A stretch of 64,000 nt of DNA from Paludibacteraceae bacterium (GTDB lineage: Bacteria > Bacteroidota > Bacteroidia > Bacteroidales > Paludibacteraceae): the NCBI GenBank assembly GCA_017553575.1, contig JAFZKQ010000074.1, positions 62,001 to 126,000 on the forward strand, given 5' to 3'. This document shows, piece after piece, positions 54,380 to 63,074 of the stretch (position 1 is the first letter of the stretch; each line of letters starts with the position of its first letter). A model generated the notes under the pieces. It ran no database searches, had not been told where the DNA came from, and was given only the letters and a program-made list of their open reading frames with translations. The position numbers and the translations under genes were made by a program.

Positions 54380-55495
54380 CTATCGGGCGAGCGAGTTGTA
54401 GACGGCGGTCATAGCTGTTGCTATGCTCTCGTCCGAGAATTTCATCGCTTGCAAGTCGCCTTCTTTTACCATTTTTTGGGCGAGTTCTCTATCTGTCAGG
54501 ATCTCTTCGATGGCATTGGATAGCTCCTCTGCCTTATGGCTGTCCACATAGCGTGCTGCCTCTCCTCCCGTCTCTTTGAAGCAAGAGCCGATGGAGGTGA
54601 TGACTGGCGTATGCGAAGTCATGGCCTCCAGAATGGGGATTCCAAATCCTTCAAAATGGGATGGATAGACGAACAGCGTGGCTAATTGGTAAAGGACGGG
54701 AAGGTCCTCCATAGGTACTTGGTGCAGGAAGATGACCCGGTTTTCCAATTTGTATTTGTGGATGAGTTGCATCAGTTCATCTTTGTAGGCTGAAGGGCGA
54801 CCGACAATTACCAGAGGAATGTCGAAGTGGCCGATGTGCATCGCCTCCAAAATGAGTTCGTGGTTCTTCCGTTTCTCTATGGCGCAGACGATCAGCATAA
54901 AGTCGGTAGGCAATGAGTAGCGGTTGCGCACACTCTCCTGGGTGGCCTCGTCAGCCTCTTTTGCAAAGATTGGGTTGCAGCCTTGGTACACCACGGAAAC
55001 CTTCCGTTCGTCAACGCCGACCAATTCCAGCAAGTCTTTCTTCGTCTCTTCGCTGATAGCAACGATTCGATCGGCCACTTGGCAACTGCGCACATATTTC
55101 TTGCGGAAGGTGTAGCGGTCGAAAAAAGGGTAGAGCTCGGGGTTTTTCAGGAATATCAAGTCATGGATGGTAACGACGGTAGCTATGCTTTTAGGCAAGC
55201 CGTAGGGCAATTCGTTGCTCAATCCATGGTAAATGTCCAAGCCGAGCTTCTCCGCATCCTTAGAACATCCCGAAGTCCGCCATAAAGAGGGCAATGCTTT
55301 GGAAAAGAACGAGGAGGGAGCCACGATGGATGCCTTGCCATGTTGAAAAGACCGTCCCCCTTTCGTCTTGGGGGTAAACAAGAAATATTCGTTTTGCGAA
55401 GCCTTTGTCGTAAGGATCCTGATGGTGTCGCGGCTATAGTTGCCCAACCCTCGATTGTTGAAAAAAGCCCGTTTAGCGTCAAAACCTATTTTCAT
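54380..55495 (-). CDS. Family 1/4 glycosyltransferase (GT-B fold)
   Basis: This 371-residue glycosyltransferase opens with MKIGFDAKRAFFNNRGLGNY, a common start for surface-glycan GT4 enzymes. It has the C-terminal nucleotide-sugar site EGFGIPILEAM (E-x7-E motif). The ATG at 55495 is preferred to the in-frame GTG at 55501. It follows the WaaP-like kinase gene directly, with 6 nt between them, so the two enzymes probably modify the same LPS core or glycan. Donor and acceptor cannot be told from sequence. Confidence 0.85.
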   Translation of the reverse strand: MKIGFDAKRAFFNNRGLGNYSRDTIRILTTKASQNEYFLFTPKTKGGRSFQHGKASIVAPSSFFSKALPSLWRTSGCSKDAEKLGLDIYHGLSNELPYGLPKSIATVVTIHDLIFLKNPELYPFFDRYTFRKKYVRSCQVADRIVAISEETKKDLLELVGVDERKVSVVYQGCNPIFAKEADEATQESVRNRYSLPTDFMLIVCAIEKRKNHELILEAMHIGHFDIPLVIVGRPSAYKDELMQLIHKYKLENRVIFLHQVPMEDLPVLYQLATLFVYPSHFEGFGIPILEAMTSHTPVITSIGSCFKETGGEAARYVDSHKAEELSNAIEEILTDRELAQKMVKEGDLQAMKFSDESIATAMTAVYNSLAR

Positions 55496-55501
55496 AACCA
55501 C

Positions 55502-56254
55502 TTAATTTTTACCGAAGAATTTTTTAAACCTCTTTTTCCTACTCCTTTGTTCCCGGTCCTCATATTTGTAGCGGAGGAAGAGCCGTACACACTCCTTTTC
55601 ATTGAATCCCCTCTTTTGGGCATAGCGGGTGGCCACACGGGTGAAGAAATTGTCGTTACCGCAGATGCGACGGAAATTGTAGCAACCCTCTTTTAGGGAT
55701 ACGGGACGGAAAGCCATCCTGTTTATGTCTATCAAGGAGAAGAGGTAATGGCCGTCCACTCGTTTGTAAAGGATGTTTCCAGGTGAATAGTCGATGTGCA
55801 GTACCTCTTTTTCGTGGAGTTCTGCCGTAAATTCGGCAAAAGCGTCCATCAGTTCTTCCTTGCCTTCGTTGGTTGTGTCCTCGTCCAAGAACTCACGGAG
55901 ATTTCCCTCCGTTTCGAATTGCAGGCTGACGAAGTAGGAACGATGGAGCAGTCCTCCCTTGCGTGTTTCGAGATAGGCTATAGGGGTGGGAGTCTCCACG
56001 CCGCGGCGTTGCAGTTCAAAAGCGTAGGAGAAGGCCCGGTAAGCCTTTGACTTCCGAAAGAAAGTATAGGCGATTCGATTGAAGAAGATAGGAATTTTGT
56101 AGGATTTCACGTTGAGGCTCAAGCCGCTTTCCTCGAAGACCTTGATTTTATTACGTCCATCGTAGATGCACGTTCCATCCTTTTCGAAGCGGTTGGGCAA
56201 GGACAACACGAAATTCTCCAAGTAATTGTATTCGGGGTTTATCTCCAATCTCAT
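55502..56254 (-). CDS. WaaP/KdkA-like lipopolysaccharide kinase
   Basis: This 250-residue protein has the eukaryotic-like kinase core of the LPS kinase family: a Lys-containing N-lobe, the catalytic loop HIDYSPGNIL (H-x-D...N) and SLIDINRMAF as the DFG-like metal site. It probably phosphorylates Kdo or heptose of the LPS inner core. The start at 56254 (MRLEINPEYNY) is chosen over an ATG at 56290, which would add 12 residues without family likeness. A -7 box lies 44 nt upstream. It forms a pair with the glycosyltransferase gene. Confidence 0.82.
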   Translation of the reverse strand: MRLEINPEYNYLENFVLSLPNRFEKDGTCIYDGRNKIKVFEESGLSLNVKSYKIPIFFNRIAYTFFRKSKAYRAFSYAFELQRRGVETPTPIAYLETRKGGLLHRSYFVSLQFETEGNLREFLDEDTTNEGKEELMDAFAEFTAELHEKEVLHIDYSPGNILYKRVDGHYLFSLIDINRMAFRPVSLKEGCYNFRRICGNDNFFTRVATRYAQKRGFNEKECVRLFLRYKYEDREQRSRKKRFKKFFGKN

Positions 56255-56298
56255 GCTTTGTTTTTTTGGAAGTGACGGCAATAATCCCACCGTCTATG

Positions 56299-56306
56299 CA
56301 AAGATA
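56299..56306 (-). promoter_or_regulatory. -7 box for the kinase-glycosyltransferase pair
   Basis: TATCTTTG on the minus strand, 44 nt before the kinase start; no -33 box. Confidence 0.45.
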
Positions 56307-56412
56307 ATGGATTTCACGATATTCCCCTCTCCGTGTGTGTGACGATTTCAAGACTCTTTTCGATGGTTGCCCGTTAATTAATGGCTACAAATATGTCGAG
56401 TAGGAACCGAAA

Positions 56413-56476
56413 GAATCAAAAAAGCACTGCAAGAGGGAGAATTTTATCAAAAAAAGCACTGTTAGAGGGATTTTTT
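56413..56476 (+). repeat. 64-bp direct repeat, upstream copy
   Basis: It matches 57682-57744 except for one A insertion and one G/T change. Inside, two related half-units of about 31 bp follow each other; both contain AAAAAAGCACTG followed by a two-base difference and AGAGGGA. The repeat ends just before the -7 box of the ATPase gene. Confidence 0.85.
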
Positions 56477-56478
56477 GG

Positions 56479-56486
56479 TATATTTG
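56479..56486 (+). promoter_or_regulatory. -7 box for the DUF4143 ATPase gene
   Basis: TATATTTG, 18 nt before the start codon at 56505. Where a -33 box would be expected lies the direct repeat, so an activator or repressor may act there. Confidence 0.55.
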
Positions 56487-56504
56487 CAAAAAATAGATAT
56501 AAAT

Positions 56505-57683
56505 ATGGTTGATATACAGCTACATAACTATATGCTGGCAAGGCTGAGGGTAACTCCAGGCACCTTTCATCGTTATTTATATACGAAGGTGAATTGGGAT
56601 GCTCGGCTCGTTGGCATTGTCGGTCCCCGTGGCGTTGGAAAGTCCACTATGCTCCTTCAGCGCATCAAAGAGGAAAATGATGTGGCACATTCACTTTATG
56701 TAGATGCGGACAATTCTTATTTTACCACTCACAGTTTATATGAACTTGCAGACGAATTTGTGAAGGATGGTGGGCGACATCTATACATCGACGAGATTCA
56801 CAAATATGTTGGTTGGTCCCGCAATTTGAAACAAGTATATGACACGCATCCTGAACTCAAAGTAACTTATACAGGTTCGTCCGTATTGGATATTTTGAAA
56901 GGCGAAGCCGACTTGAGTCGTCGTTCCTTGCTATACCATATTCAGGGTCTGTCGTTTAGGGAATATTTGGAATTGTTTCATGAGATCAAGTCACCGGTCT
57001 TTTCCTTGGAAGATATTTTGGGGCATAAGGTCGAAATTTCCGATTTGCTCCATCCGCTTCCCTATTTCCGTCAGTATCTTGTGTCAGGCTACTATCCTTT
57101 TGCTCTTGAAGGAGATGTTGACATGCGCTTGCAGCAAGTTATTCAGCAGACCGTTGAGCAAGACATTTTGCAGTATATACAAGACATGAAAGCATCCACT
57201 GCCCGCAAGCTACGGCAAATGATTAGTATTATCGCTGGATTGGCACCAGTCAAACCCAATGCGGACAATTTGGCCCGTGAGCTAAGCATCAGCAAAAACA
57301 ACGTGTCGGAATATCTCAATCTGTTGGAACGTGCGGGCATGCTCGGTCAGTTACGTGATGACACTGGAGGGTTGCGGGGATTAGGCAAGGTGGAAAAGGT
57401 GTATGTTGACAATTCCAATCTGATGTATGCGTTGTTGCTTGAAGGTCCTAATATTGGCAACGTTCGCGAAACATTCTTTTATAATCAAATGAGGGTAAAC
57501 AACCCTGTGCTCGCATCCAAAGAATCTGATTTTAAAATCGGGGAATATACGTTTGAGGTTGGCGGAATGAAAAAAGGGAAAAAGCAGATCAAGGATGTTC
57601 CCAATGGCCTTGTAGTGCGGGATGATATCGAATACGGAGCAGGAAATATTCTGCCTTTGTGGCATTTTGGATTGAATTATTGA
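56505..57683 (+). CDS. DUF4143 family AAA ATPase
   Basis: This 392-residue cytoplasmic ATPase has an N-terminal AAA domain with Walker A GPRGVGKST, the acidic LYIDEIHKY (Walker B) and sensor 1-like TGSSVLD. A DUF4143-type C-terminal region follows, with a winged helix (ELSISKNNVSEYLNLLERAG) and a reduced nuclease-like end (DFKIGEYTFEVGG). The family is common in Bacteroidota in many variable copies; its role is not settled. The ATG at 56505 is used because a GTG-led frame from 56475 would overlap the -7 box. The gene is bracketed by 64-bp direct repeats, and the downstream one begins inside its stop codon. Confidence 0.85.
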   Translation: MVDIQLHNYMLARLRVTPGTFHRYLYTKVNWDARLVGIVGPRGVGKSTMLLQRIKEENDVAHSLYVDADNSYFTTHSLYELADEFVKDGGRHLYIDEIHKYVGWSRNLKQVYDTHPELKVTYTGSSVLDILKGEADLSRRSLLYHIQGLSFREYLELFHEIKSPVFSLEDILGHKVEISDLLHPLPYFRQYLVSGYYPFALEGDVDMRLQQVIQQTVEQDILQYIQDMKASTARKLRQMISIIAGLAPVKPNADNLARELSISKNNVSEYLNLLERAGMLGQLRDDTGGLRGLGKVEKVYVDNSNLMYALLLEGPNIGNVRETFFYNQMRVNNPVLASKESDFKIGEYTFEVGGMKKGKKQIKDVPNGLVVRDDIEYGAGNILPLWHFGLNY

Positions 57684-57744
57684 ATCAAAAAAGCACTGCA
57701 AGAGGGAGAATTTTATCAAAAAAGCACTGTTAGAGTGATTTTTT
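57682..57744 (+). repeat. 64-bp direct repeat, downstream copy
   Basis: Starts in the stop codon of the ATPase gene and repeats 56413-56476 with two differences. Recombination between the copies would remove the whole gene as a 1.27-kb circle. Confidence 0.85.
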
Positions 57745-57746
57745 CA

Positions 57747-57904
57747 AGTTGGTTATTGCCTCGATTTTATTGTCTTAGGGCGGATAACCAACTAAATCTA
57801 TACTTTTTGACCCCGATTTAGTTGGCTATCTTTCAAAAAACGGCCTTTTTAAGGCGATAGCCAACTAAATCTATGTTTTTAGGGGCGGATTTGGTTGGGT
57901 ATCC
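57747..57904. repeat. Alternating inverted repeats around ATAnCCAACTAAATC
   Basis: Five related copies alternate in direction: 57747-57756 (partial, reverse), 57782-57801 (forward), 57815-57830 (reverse), 57856-57874 (forward) and 57887-57904 (reverse, diverged). Copies 3 and 4 form a perfect 16-bp stem with an inner GCCTT/AAGGC hairpin (57843-57855). Copies 2 and 5 pair at 15 of 18 positions around it, giving a nested structure of about 120 bp. Confidence 0.8.
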
Positions 57905-58208
57905 TTAGAGGGATTATAAATATTGAATTATTATGTTTGGGCTTCAGCCTCAACCTTTGACTATATTATATGGTTATTTATCATGACATTGCACAAATGA
58001 ATTAAGATTGATAATTTTTCCAATACCATATCTGTGGCTACTAGACCTATGTATGATATATTCTTTTCATAAGTTTTGTTATTCACCGATAAATTTTTGA
58101 ATGCACCACCCCTTCGTCCAACACCGTCCTCTTAATTTTATCCATTACAAGATTTTCGCCATCAACAAAAAAAGCGTAATTTTACGAATTCAAAAAACAA
58201 TTGAATCA
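57905..58208. other. Intergenic region upstream of the DUF481 gene
   Basis: An AT-rich stretch with no supported gene. TAATTTTA near 58171 is a 7-of-8 match to the -7 box and could serve the DUF481 gene. I see nothing else. Confidence 0.35.
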
Positions 58209-58958
58209 ATGAACGCTTTGAAACCATCAAAATTGAAAGGATTTTTATTCTCATTTCTAGTTAGTTGCTTTATTGCATTGCCGTTGTCCGCCCAGAAAAA
58301 ATGGAACTATGAGTTCACGTTGGGTTCCTCTCTGAACTCGGGAAATGTGGACAATTTCGACCTGAAAAGCGGTGGCTCCATCGTACGGAACGACAGTCTC
58401 GTCTCTTTCGATACGAACTACAAGTTCGTCTATAGCAAGGAGAGCGGCGAGGAGACGAATAACGGGTTCAATGCGGGCATGAAGTTCGATCTCTACCAGT
58501 ACGACCGTTGGTCGCCTTTTGTCGCATCTGAGTTCCTAACCAACAAATACAAGGGTTATGACTATAAGATCAGTGGATTGACGGGTGTGAAATATAGGAT
58601 ATATACAAAGCATGATACGTGCGACTATTCCATAAGTCTCGCCACCGTTGTTGACCGGGTGGATTATACGCCCAAAGAGGAGAAACTGGACAAATGGAGC
58701 TATCGCATGTCTGTCCGCCCAAAGATAAAGCAACGCTTGGGTAGTTCGGTGATGCTCATCCACCACTCTTTCTATCAACCATTTTTGAAGGATTTCAGCG
58801 ATTACCTAATCTCCACCAAGACAAAGGTGGAATGTAAGGTGAAGACCCATTTCTTCATCGATTTCTGTTTCGAGTATGATTACAGAAGCTTGGTTCCTGC
58901 CGATGAGTATTCACACCACGATATAGAGACCGAGATTGCTTTGAAATTTAAGTTCTAG
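58209..58958 (+). CDS. DUF481 family outer-membrane-type protein
   Basis: This 249-residue exported protein has a signal peptide (FLFSFLVSCFIALPLSAQ). The mature part is a run of amphipathic beta strands (for example VSFDTNYKFVYSKESG and IETEIALKFKF) ending in Phe, as in outer-membrane beta-barrels. It fits the DUF481/YdiY pattern. The start at 58209 gives the clean signal peptide; the frame is also open upstream to 58101 without a signal. Function is unknown. It ends just before a terminator shared with the convergent PL11 gene. Confidence 0.75.
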   Translation: MNALKPSKLKGFLFSFLVSCFIALPLSAQKKWNYEFTLGSSLNSGNVDNFDLKSGGSIVRNDSLVSFDTNYKFVYSKESGEETNNGFNAGMKFDLYQYDRWSPFVASEFLTNKYKGYDYKISGLTGVKYRIYTKHDTCDYSISLATVVDRVDYTPKEEKLDKWSYRMSVRPKIKQRLGSSVMLIHHSFYQPFLKDFSDYLISTKTKVECKVKTHFFIDFCFEYDYRSLVPADEYSHHDIETEIALKFKF

Positions 58959-59002
58959 GCTTGATTACCAAGAATCGGGGCTGTTAAAATTTTGATATAC
59001 GA

Positions 59003-59052
59003 AAAATAGGCTGGCAGATGGCACGTTTTCTACCACTGCTCAGCCTATCTTC
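59003..59052. terminator. Bidirectional terminator between the DUF481 and PL11 genes
   Basis: Arms ATAGGCTG (59006-59013) and CAGCCTAT (59041-59048) with further GCAG/CTGC pairing inside. T-rich or A-rich on both sides. Confidence 0.7.
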
Positions 59053-59080
59053 TTAAAAACTTATTAACCTTGTTTTAGGA

Positions 59081-62000
59081 CTACTGGAAAATAACCTTCA
59101 TCTGTCTATCAATACCAGAGATTTTGATATTCAAGACATAAATGCCAGGGATGACGGTTATTGGGAGGCGGTTATAGCCTTGTGTCAAGTCAAGCCTGCC
59201 GCCATAGAGGATGTGTCCATGGAGATCGAGGAGGGTTACTTCAGCATCTGTAATTTCGGAAGCGGAGTAGAGTTCGATTGTCCCGTTCTTGTCCGTCGTC
59301 GATGGAGTAACCGTCCAATCCCAGCCGATGCAATCCCTCCACAGTGTCTCTTCCTTTTCCATCCCCATCAGATAGTAGCAAGCATTTTTGATGATGCTCA
59401 ATCCGTCGTTGGTGATGTTGGCATACGAACTGCTGTTCAGTCCTATTTGGACAAACTTATCCACGATAGTTGTGCCATTCACGCTTGCCCCTTTCTCTAT
59501 TTCCAATATGCTTACCTGACTCTCTTCGCCCTTGGCTGTCGCGATAGGGACGATTGAACCGGTTGCACCGATGAAATCGGACGGATTCATGTAGGTGATG
59601 GCCTTCGTATCCACGGCGCTCACTACCTGGATGTCGTTCCCGTTGACGAATGTCACCTCCTTGAACATTGGATGGCTTTTCATCGCCTCGCTCACGGTGA
59701 GGGTCGTTGCCGTAGTGTTGTCTCCATATCCTTTTTGTGCCCACCCCCATGCGCCGTCGGCTGTCTTGTAGGCGTGTACTTTCATGTTGAGCATAGGCTT
59801 GTCTATGCCCTTCAAACTGGCTATTATAGGGGCGGTTGAGGCTGTTATTTCGCAGATCAGAACCATGTCAAAGAGGCTATAATCGGCATCTGTATTGTCT
59901 GCGTTTATCTTCCTCACATAAAGGTTGTCCAATCCTTCGAGCATTGGAAGAATCTTGTCATTCATAAACTCTATGCTGGTTGTGTCTGTCACATAGGCAA
60001 TGCGTTTGAGCGAACTGTCTATTAGTTTTATGGAGACAGTATAGGAGACTTCGCCTTCTCCGCCTCGCGTTTTCACGGTGAATGAACCGTTTTCAGTCGG
60101 TGTACCAGATATAATCAGATCGTAGCCCTCCTCTTTTGCCATCAAACCGTTGGGTAGGTTGGAGACCTCCACGCCGGTTGCTGTTCCGCCGAAAGTGAAT
60201 TGGATGGGCTGAAGAGCTTCGTTGGGCATGAGTTCTTGGCTGAGCGAGCCATTGAATCTGAGGGTAGGTATTTCCGGAAGAATTACCACATGTCCTGGTG
60301 TGTAGATGTCGGGTTGGGCAATATTCTCTACCCCATCTCCGATATAGAAACCCAAGTGGGGTGGTTGATTGTAGGCTGTGTTTTGCCATGCCACACCGCA
60401 ACGATAGACTGGGTCGTGCATCAAGGTGAAGAGCCGGTAATTAGACTCGATAGTGGTGGTATAGATGTAGATCTTGTCACCATCATGGAAGATTACCTCC
60501 TCGCGCCAGTCGCCCAAGATGTCTGCAGAGAGACATGGATTGTTCTTTGTTCCGTTACAAGCGTTTCCTTTGAAAGTGATAAGGCGGTTCGTGCCGTTTC
60601 CATTCCATTTGTCGCAACTAGTTCCGTCGAGCAATTCGTCCTGCAAGTCGCCGTCCCAATAGATACGGAAGTTCACACTGGGTTTGTTGGTGGAAATGCT
60701 ATTTCCTTTGCAGTCGAACACGCTGCCATCCGAATTGCTCCACATCTCGAATCCCCGGTGTTTAGCATCAATATCGGCCGCTATGCCTCTACCATTGTCC
60801 GTACCAGTCTTCTTGCCGAAGAGAACCTTTCCTGTCTTTAGGTCTCTCAGTTCATAGCCGTAAGCAGAACCCTTGTCTTCATGTACGAACCAACCCTCCA
60901 AGCCTGCATGGTCGGGGTCTAGGTCTGATACGTGCATGGCGTCACCATGGCCATATCCGGTTCTGTACATTATTTTCCCATCATCGTCGATGGAAGCCGA
61001 TCCATAGATGATTTCATCCTTTCCATCCCCATCTACGTCGGCTACGGAAAGATTATGGTTTCCCTCTCCGTAGGCACCTTGTCCGCTCGTGGCGGAATTA
61101 TGGTACCATCTCTGGACTAGTTTCTTATCTATGAAATCGTATGCCACGAGCGTAGATCTCGTATAGTAGCCACGACACATCACGATGCTGGGATGTTCTC
61201 CATCCAGATAGGCTGTGCAAGCCAAGAAGCGGTCCACACGGTTGCCATACTTATCTCCCCAATCAGCGACTTTGCCTCGACCAGGAGTGTAGGCGATAGT
61301 ATTGATTTCGGCTCCCGTCGCTCCCTCGAAGATGGTAAGGTATTCAGGTCCGTCAAGGACATACCCATCGCCATTTCTGTAATCTGCATTCGGGTTGTCG
61401 CCTCCCATGATGACGTTTTTGCCTTGGCCGTCTTTCGTGCTTGGGGCAGTTTTGCATACCATCTCGCATTTGCCATCGCCATCGTAGTCATAGACTTGGA
61501 ATTGTGTGTAGTGGGCTCCCGAACGGATGTTTTTCCCTAGATCTATTCTCCAAAGGAAGGAGCCATCGAGCCGATAGCAATCGATGAGCGTATTGTCTGT
61601 GATGCCGCTTTGAGAGTTGTCCTTTGCGTTGAGAGGATTCCATTTGACGAAGAGTTCGTATTGACCGTCACCGTCCACATCGCCCACGCTCATGTCGTTT
61701 GCTTCATAGTTGCTATTAGGACGTTTCAGTGTCAATGTCTTGTATTGTTCTCCCCACGGCGTTACGGCGGTTGAGGCTTCTATTTCCTTTCCGCCAACCA
61801 CTGTCTTGACCACATACTTTGAGTTGGAGTCTCCTTGCGAATCCACATAGTTGGTTCGGGTGGTGATAGGGGAGTCATTTATTTTTGTGCCATCCCGATA
61901 GATATTGAACCCTGCGGATTTGTCGTCTGTCCCTAAAAAGCGCCAGCTGAGGTAAATCCCGTTGTTCACCTTGACGGCCACGACGCCACGGTCGAGATAC

Positions 62001-62095
62001 TCCATCTGTTTACTCCCAGCCCATGTCCCGGCAGGACAAAGGAAGAGAATCATCAATAGGTACTTTATGGGGGAGATAATATTTTGCATTCTCAT
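59081..62095 (-). CDS. Secreted PL11 rhamnogalacturonan lyase with T9SS sorting domain
   Basis: This 1004-residue enzyme cuts the rhamnogalacturonan I backbone of pectin by beta-elimination. A signal peptide (LLMILFLCPAGTWAG) leads to the PL11 eight-bladed propeller (about 30-610), seen as MEYLDRGVVAVKV and several calcium-binding DVDGDG-type loops. Next are an Ig-like domain (about 620-700, with ISGTPTENGSF) and a domain resembling a class I amidotransferase fold (about 705-900). The end is a type A T9SS sorting domain (GIYVLNIKISG). The ATG at 62089 is an equally possible start. A -7 box lies about 65 nt upstream. No SusC/SusD genes are nearby. Confidence 0.9.
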   Translation of the reverse strand: MRMQNIISPIKYLLMILFLCPAGTWAGSKQMEYLDRGVVAVKVNNGIYLSWRFLGTDDKSAGFNIYRDGTKINDSPITTRTNYVDSQGDSNSKYVVKTVVGGKEIEASTAVTPWGEQYKTLTLKRPNSNYEANDMSVGDVDGDGQYELFVKWNPLNAKDNSQSGITDNTLIDCYRLDGSFLWRIDLGKNIRSGAHYTQFQVYDYDGDGKCEMVCKTAPSTKDGQGKNVIMGGDNPNADYRNGDGYVLDGPEYLTIFEGATGAEINTIAYTPGRGKVADWGDKYGNRVDRFLACTAYLDGEHPSIVMCRGYYTRSTLVAYDFIDKKLVQRWYHNSATSGQGAYGEGNHNLSVADVDGDGKDEIIYGSASIDDDGKIMYRTGYGHGDAMHVSDLDPDHAGLEGWFVHEDKGSAYGYELRDLKTGKVLFGKKTGTDNGRGIAADIDAKHRGFEMWSNSDGSVFDCKGNSISTNKPSVNFRIYWDGDLQDELLDGTSCDKWNGNGTNRLITFKGNACNGTKNNPCLSADILGDWREEVIFHDGDKIYIYTTTIESNYRLFTLMHDPVYRCGVAWQNTAYNQPPHLGFYIGDGVENIAQPDIYTPGHVVILPEIPTLRFNGSLSQELMPNEALQPIQFTFGGTATGVEVSNLPNGLMAKEEGYDLIISGTPTENGSFTVKTRGGEGEVSYTVSIKLIDSSLKRIAYVTDTTSIEFMNDKILPMLEGLDNLYVRKINADNTDADYSLFDMVLICEITASTAPIIASLKGIDKPMLNMKVHAYKTADGAWGWAQKGYGDNTTATTLTVSEAMKSHPMFKEVTFVNGNDIQVVSAVDTKAITYMNPSDFIGATGSIVPIATAKGEESQVSILEIEKGASVNGTTIVDKFVQIGLNSSSYANITNDGLSIIKNACYYLMGMEKEETLWRDCIGWDWTVTPSTTDKNGTIELYSASEITDAEVTLLDLHGHILYGGRLDLTQGYNRLPITVIPGIYVLNIKISGIDRQMKVIFQ

Positions 62096-62158
62096 GTCTC
62101 ATTAAATTTACGGTTGACTAATTATGATGTACTTAACCCTTATTGTAGGATTCGATTG

Positions 62159-62166
62159 CAAATATA
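62159..62166 (-). promoter_or_regulatory. -7 box for the PL11 gene
   Basis: TATATTTG on the minus strand, 63-69 nt before the possible start codons. Confidence 0.5.
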
Positions 62167-62377
62167 CCACAGAGGTTTATAGGGGATATGGAAAATTAAC
62201 TCATAAACATGGAAAAAGATGACAAAGCCCCCTATTTTAGAGTACGCACCCAAACAAGTAGCAAACGCCATATCCTCATTTATTAGGACTACCCCCAAAA
62301 CCTTATGTTTATTTGAGTTCATATCAGAATCTTTTGTTTATTTTTGAAACTTGTGTTAACAAGAATATTCACATATA

Positions 62378-62956
62378 ATGCATCCTTTACGAATAGCAAT
62401 CATAGATCATAATATTTTGATGTGCATTGGCTTACAGCAATTGCTCAGCGATTTGATTCCCATGGCTGACATTGTTGTTTTCAATTCTATGGAAGAGATG
62501 AGGAAGGAGAATGATACTGAGTTTGTGCATTTCTTTGTGTCATCCCGTATCTATTTAACACATTCACAATTCTTTCGCGAAAGGCAACGGAAAACGATTG
62601 TATTAGTCAATGGGGCTATGAACATCAACGATGTATATACGTTAAATGTGTGTCAAAGCGAAAAGTCTCTGGTCCACGATATTATTGAGTTGCATCGGAG
62701 AGGGAAACACGATTCGACGTTGACGTTGGCTCCACAGTCAAATCAAGAGACTATTTTTTCACCAAGGGAGACGGAGGTGGCTGTTTTGTTGTGCAAGGGT
62801 TATATCAACAAAGAGATAGCAGACTTGTTGGATGTGGGAGTGACAACAGTCATCACCCATAGGAAAAATATCATGGGAAAACTACATGCCCGTTCATTGG
62901 CGGATGTCATCATCTACTGTGTGGTGAACGGAATCGTCAATATCGAGGACTTATAA
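62378..62956 (+). CDS. LuxR-type regulator with degenerate receiver domain
   Basis: This 192-residue regulator has a C-terminal LuxR/NarL helix-turn-helix (about 128-188: SPRETEVAVLLCKGYINKEI, then THRKNIMGKLHA). The N-terminal part looks like a receiver (LRIAIIDHN) but lacks an evident phospho-acceptor Asp at the expected site, where the strand reads HFFVSSRIY. It is probably controlled by something other than a kinase, perhaps a ligand or partner. The gene lies 118 nt upstream of hemE in the same direction. Copies of a TGAGGAT word flank it, and a link to haem synthesis is suggested only by position. Confidence 0.8.
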   Translation: MHPLRIAIIDHNILMCIGLQQLLSDLIPMADIVVFNSMEEMRKENDTEFVHFFVSSRIYLTHSQFFRERQRKTIVLVNGAMNINDVYTLNVCQSEKSLVHDIIELHRRGKHDSTLTLAPQSNQETIFSPRETEVAVLLCKGYINKEIADLLDVGVTTVITHRKNIMGKLHARSLADVIIYCVVNGIVNIEDL

Positions 62957-62968
62957 ATCATCCTTTAA

Positions 62969-63000
62969 AATGAGGATGTCCAATCCTAAAAAGTGAGGAT
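62969..63000. promoter_or_regulatory. TGAGGAT repeats in the hemE leader
   Basis: AATGAGGAT (62969-62977) and AGTGAGGAT (62992-63000) are direct repeats 23 bp apart; an inverted copy ATCCTCATT lies upstream of the regulator gene at 62272-62280. They could be sites for the LuxR-type protein. Confidence 0.35.
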
Positions 63001-63022
63001 AACGCATCTTGTGGCATCATCG

Positions 63023-63030
63023 TAATTTTG
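63023..63030 (+). promoter_or_regulatory. -7 box for hemE
   Basis: TAATTTTG followed by CGTGTG, 44 nt before the start at 63075; no -33 box at the usual spacing. Confidence 0.5.
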
Positions 63031-63074
63031 CGTGTGAGTAGAGTCTTTATGAGGTTTTCACGCGAAGTTAGGGT

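Noticed and set aside
60200..60841. A 213-codon plus-strand frame opposite the PL11 gene
   Set aside because: Antisense to the propeller domain; no motif.
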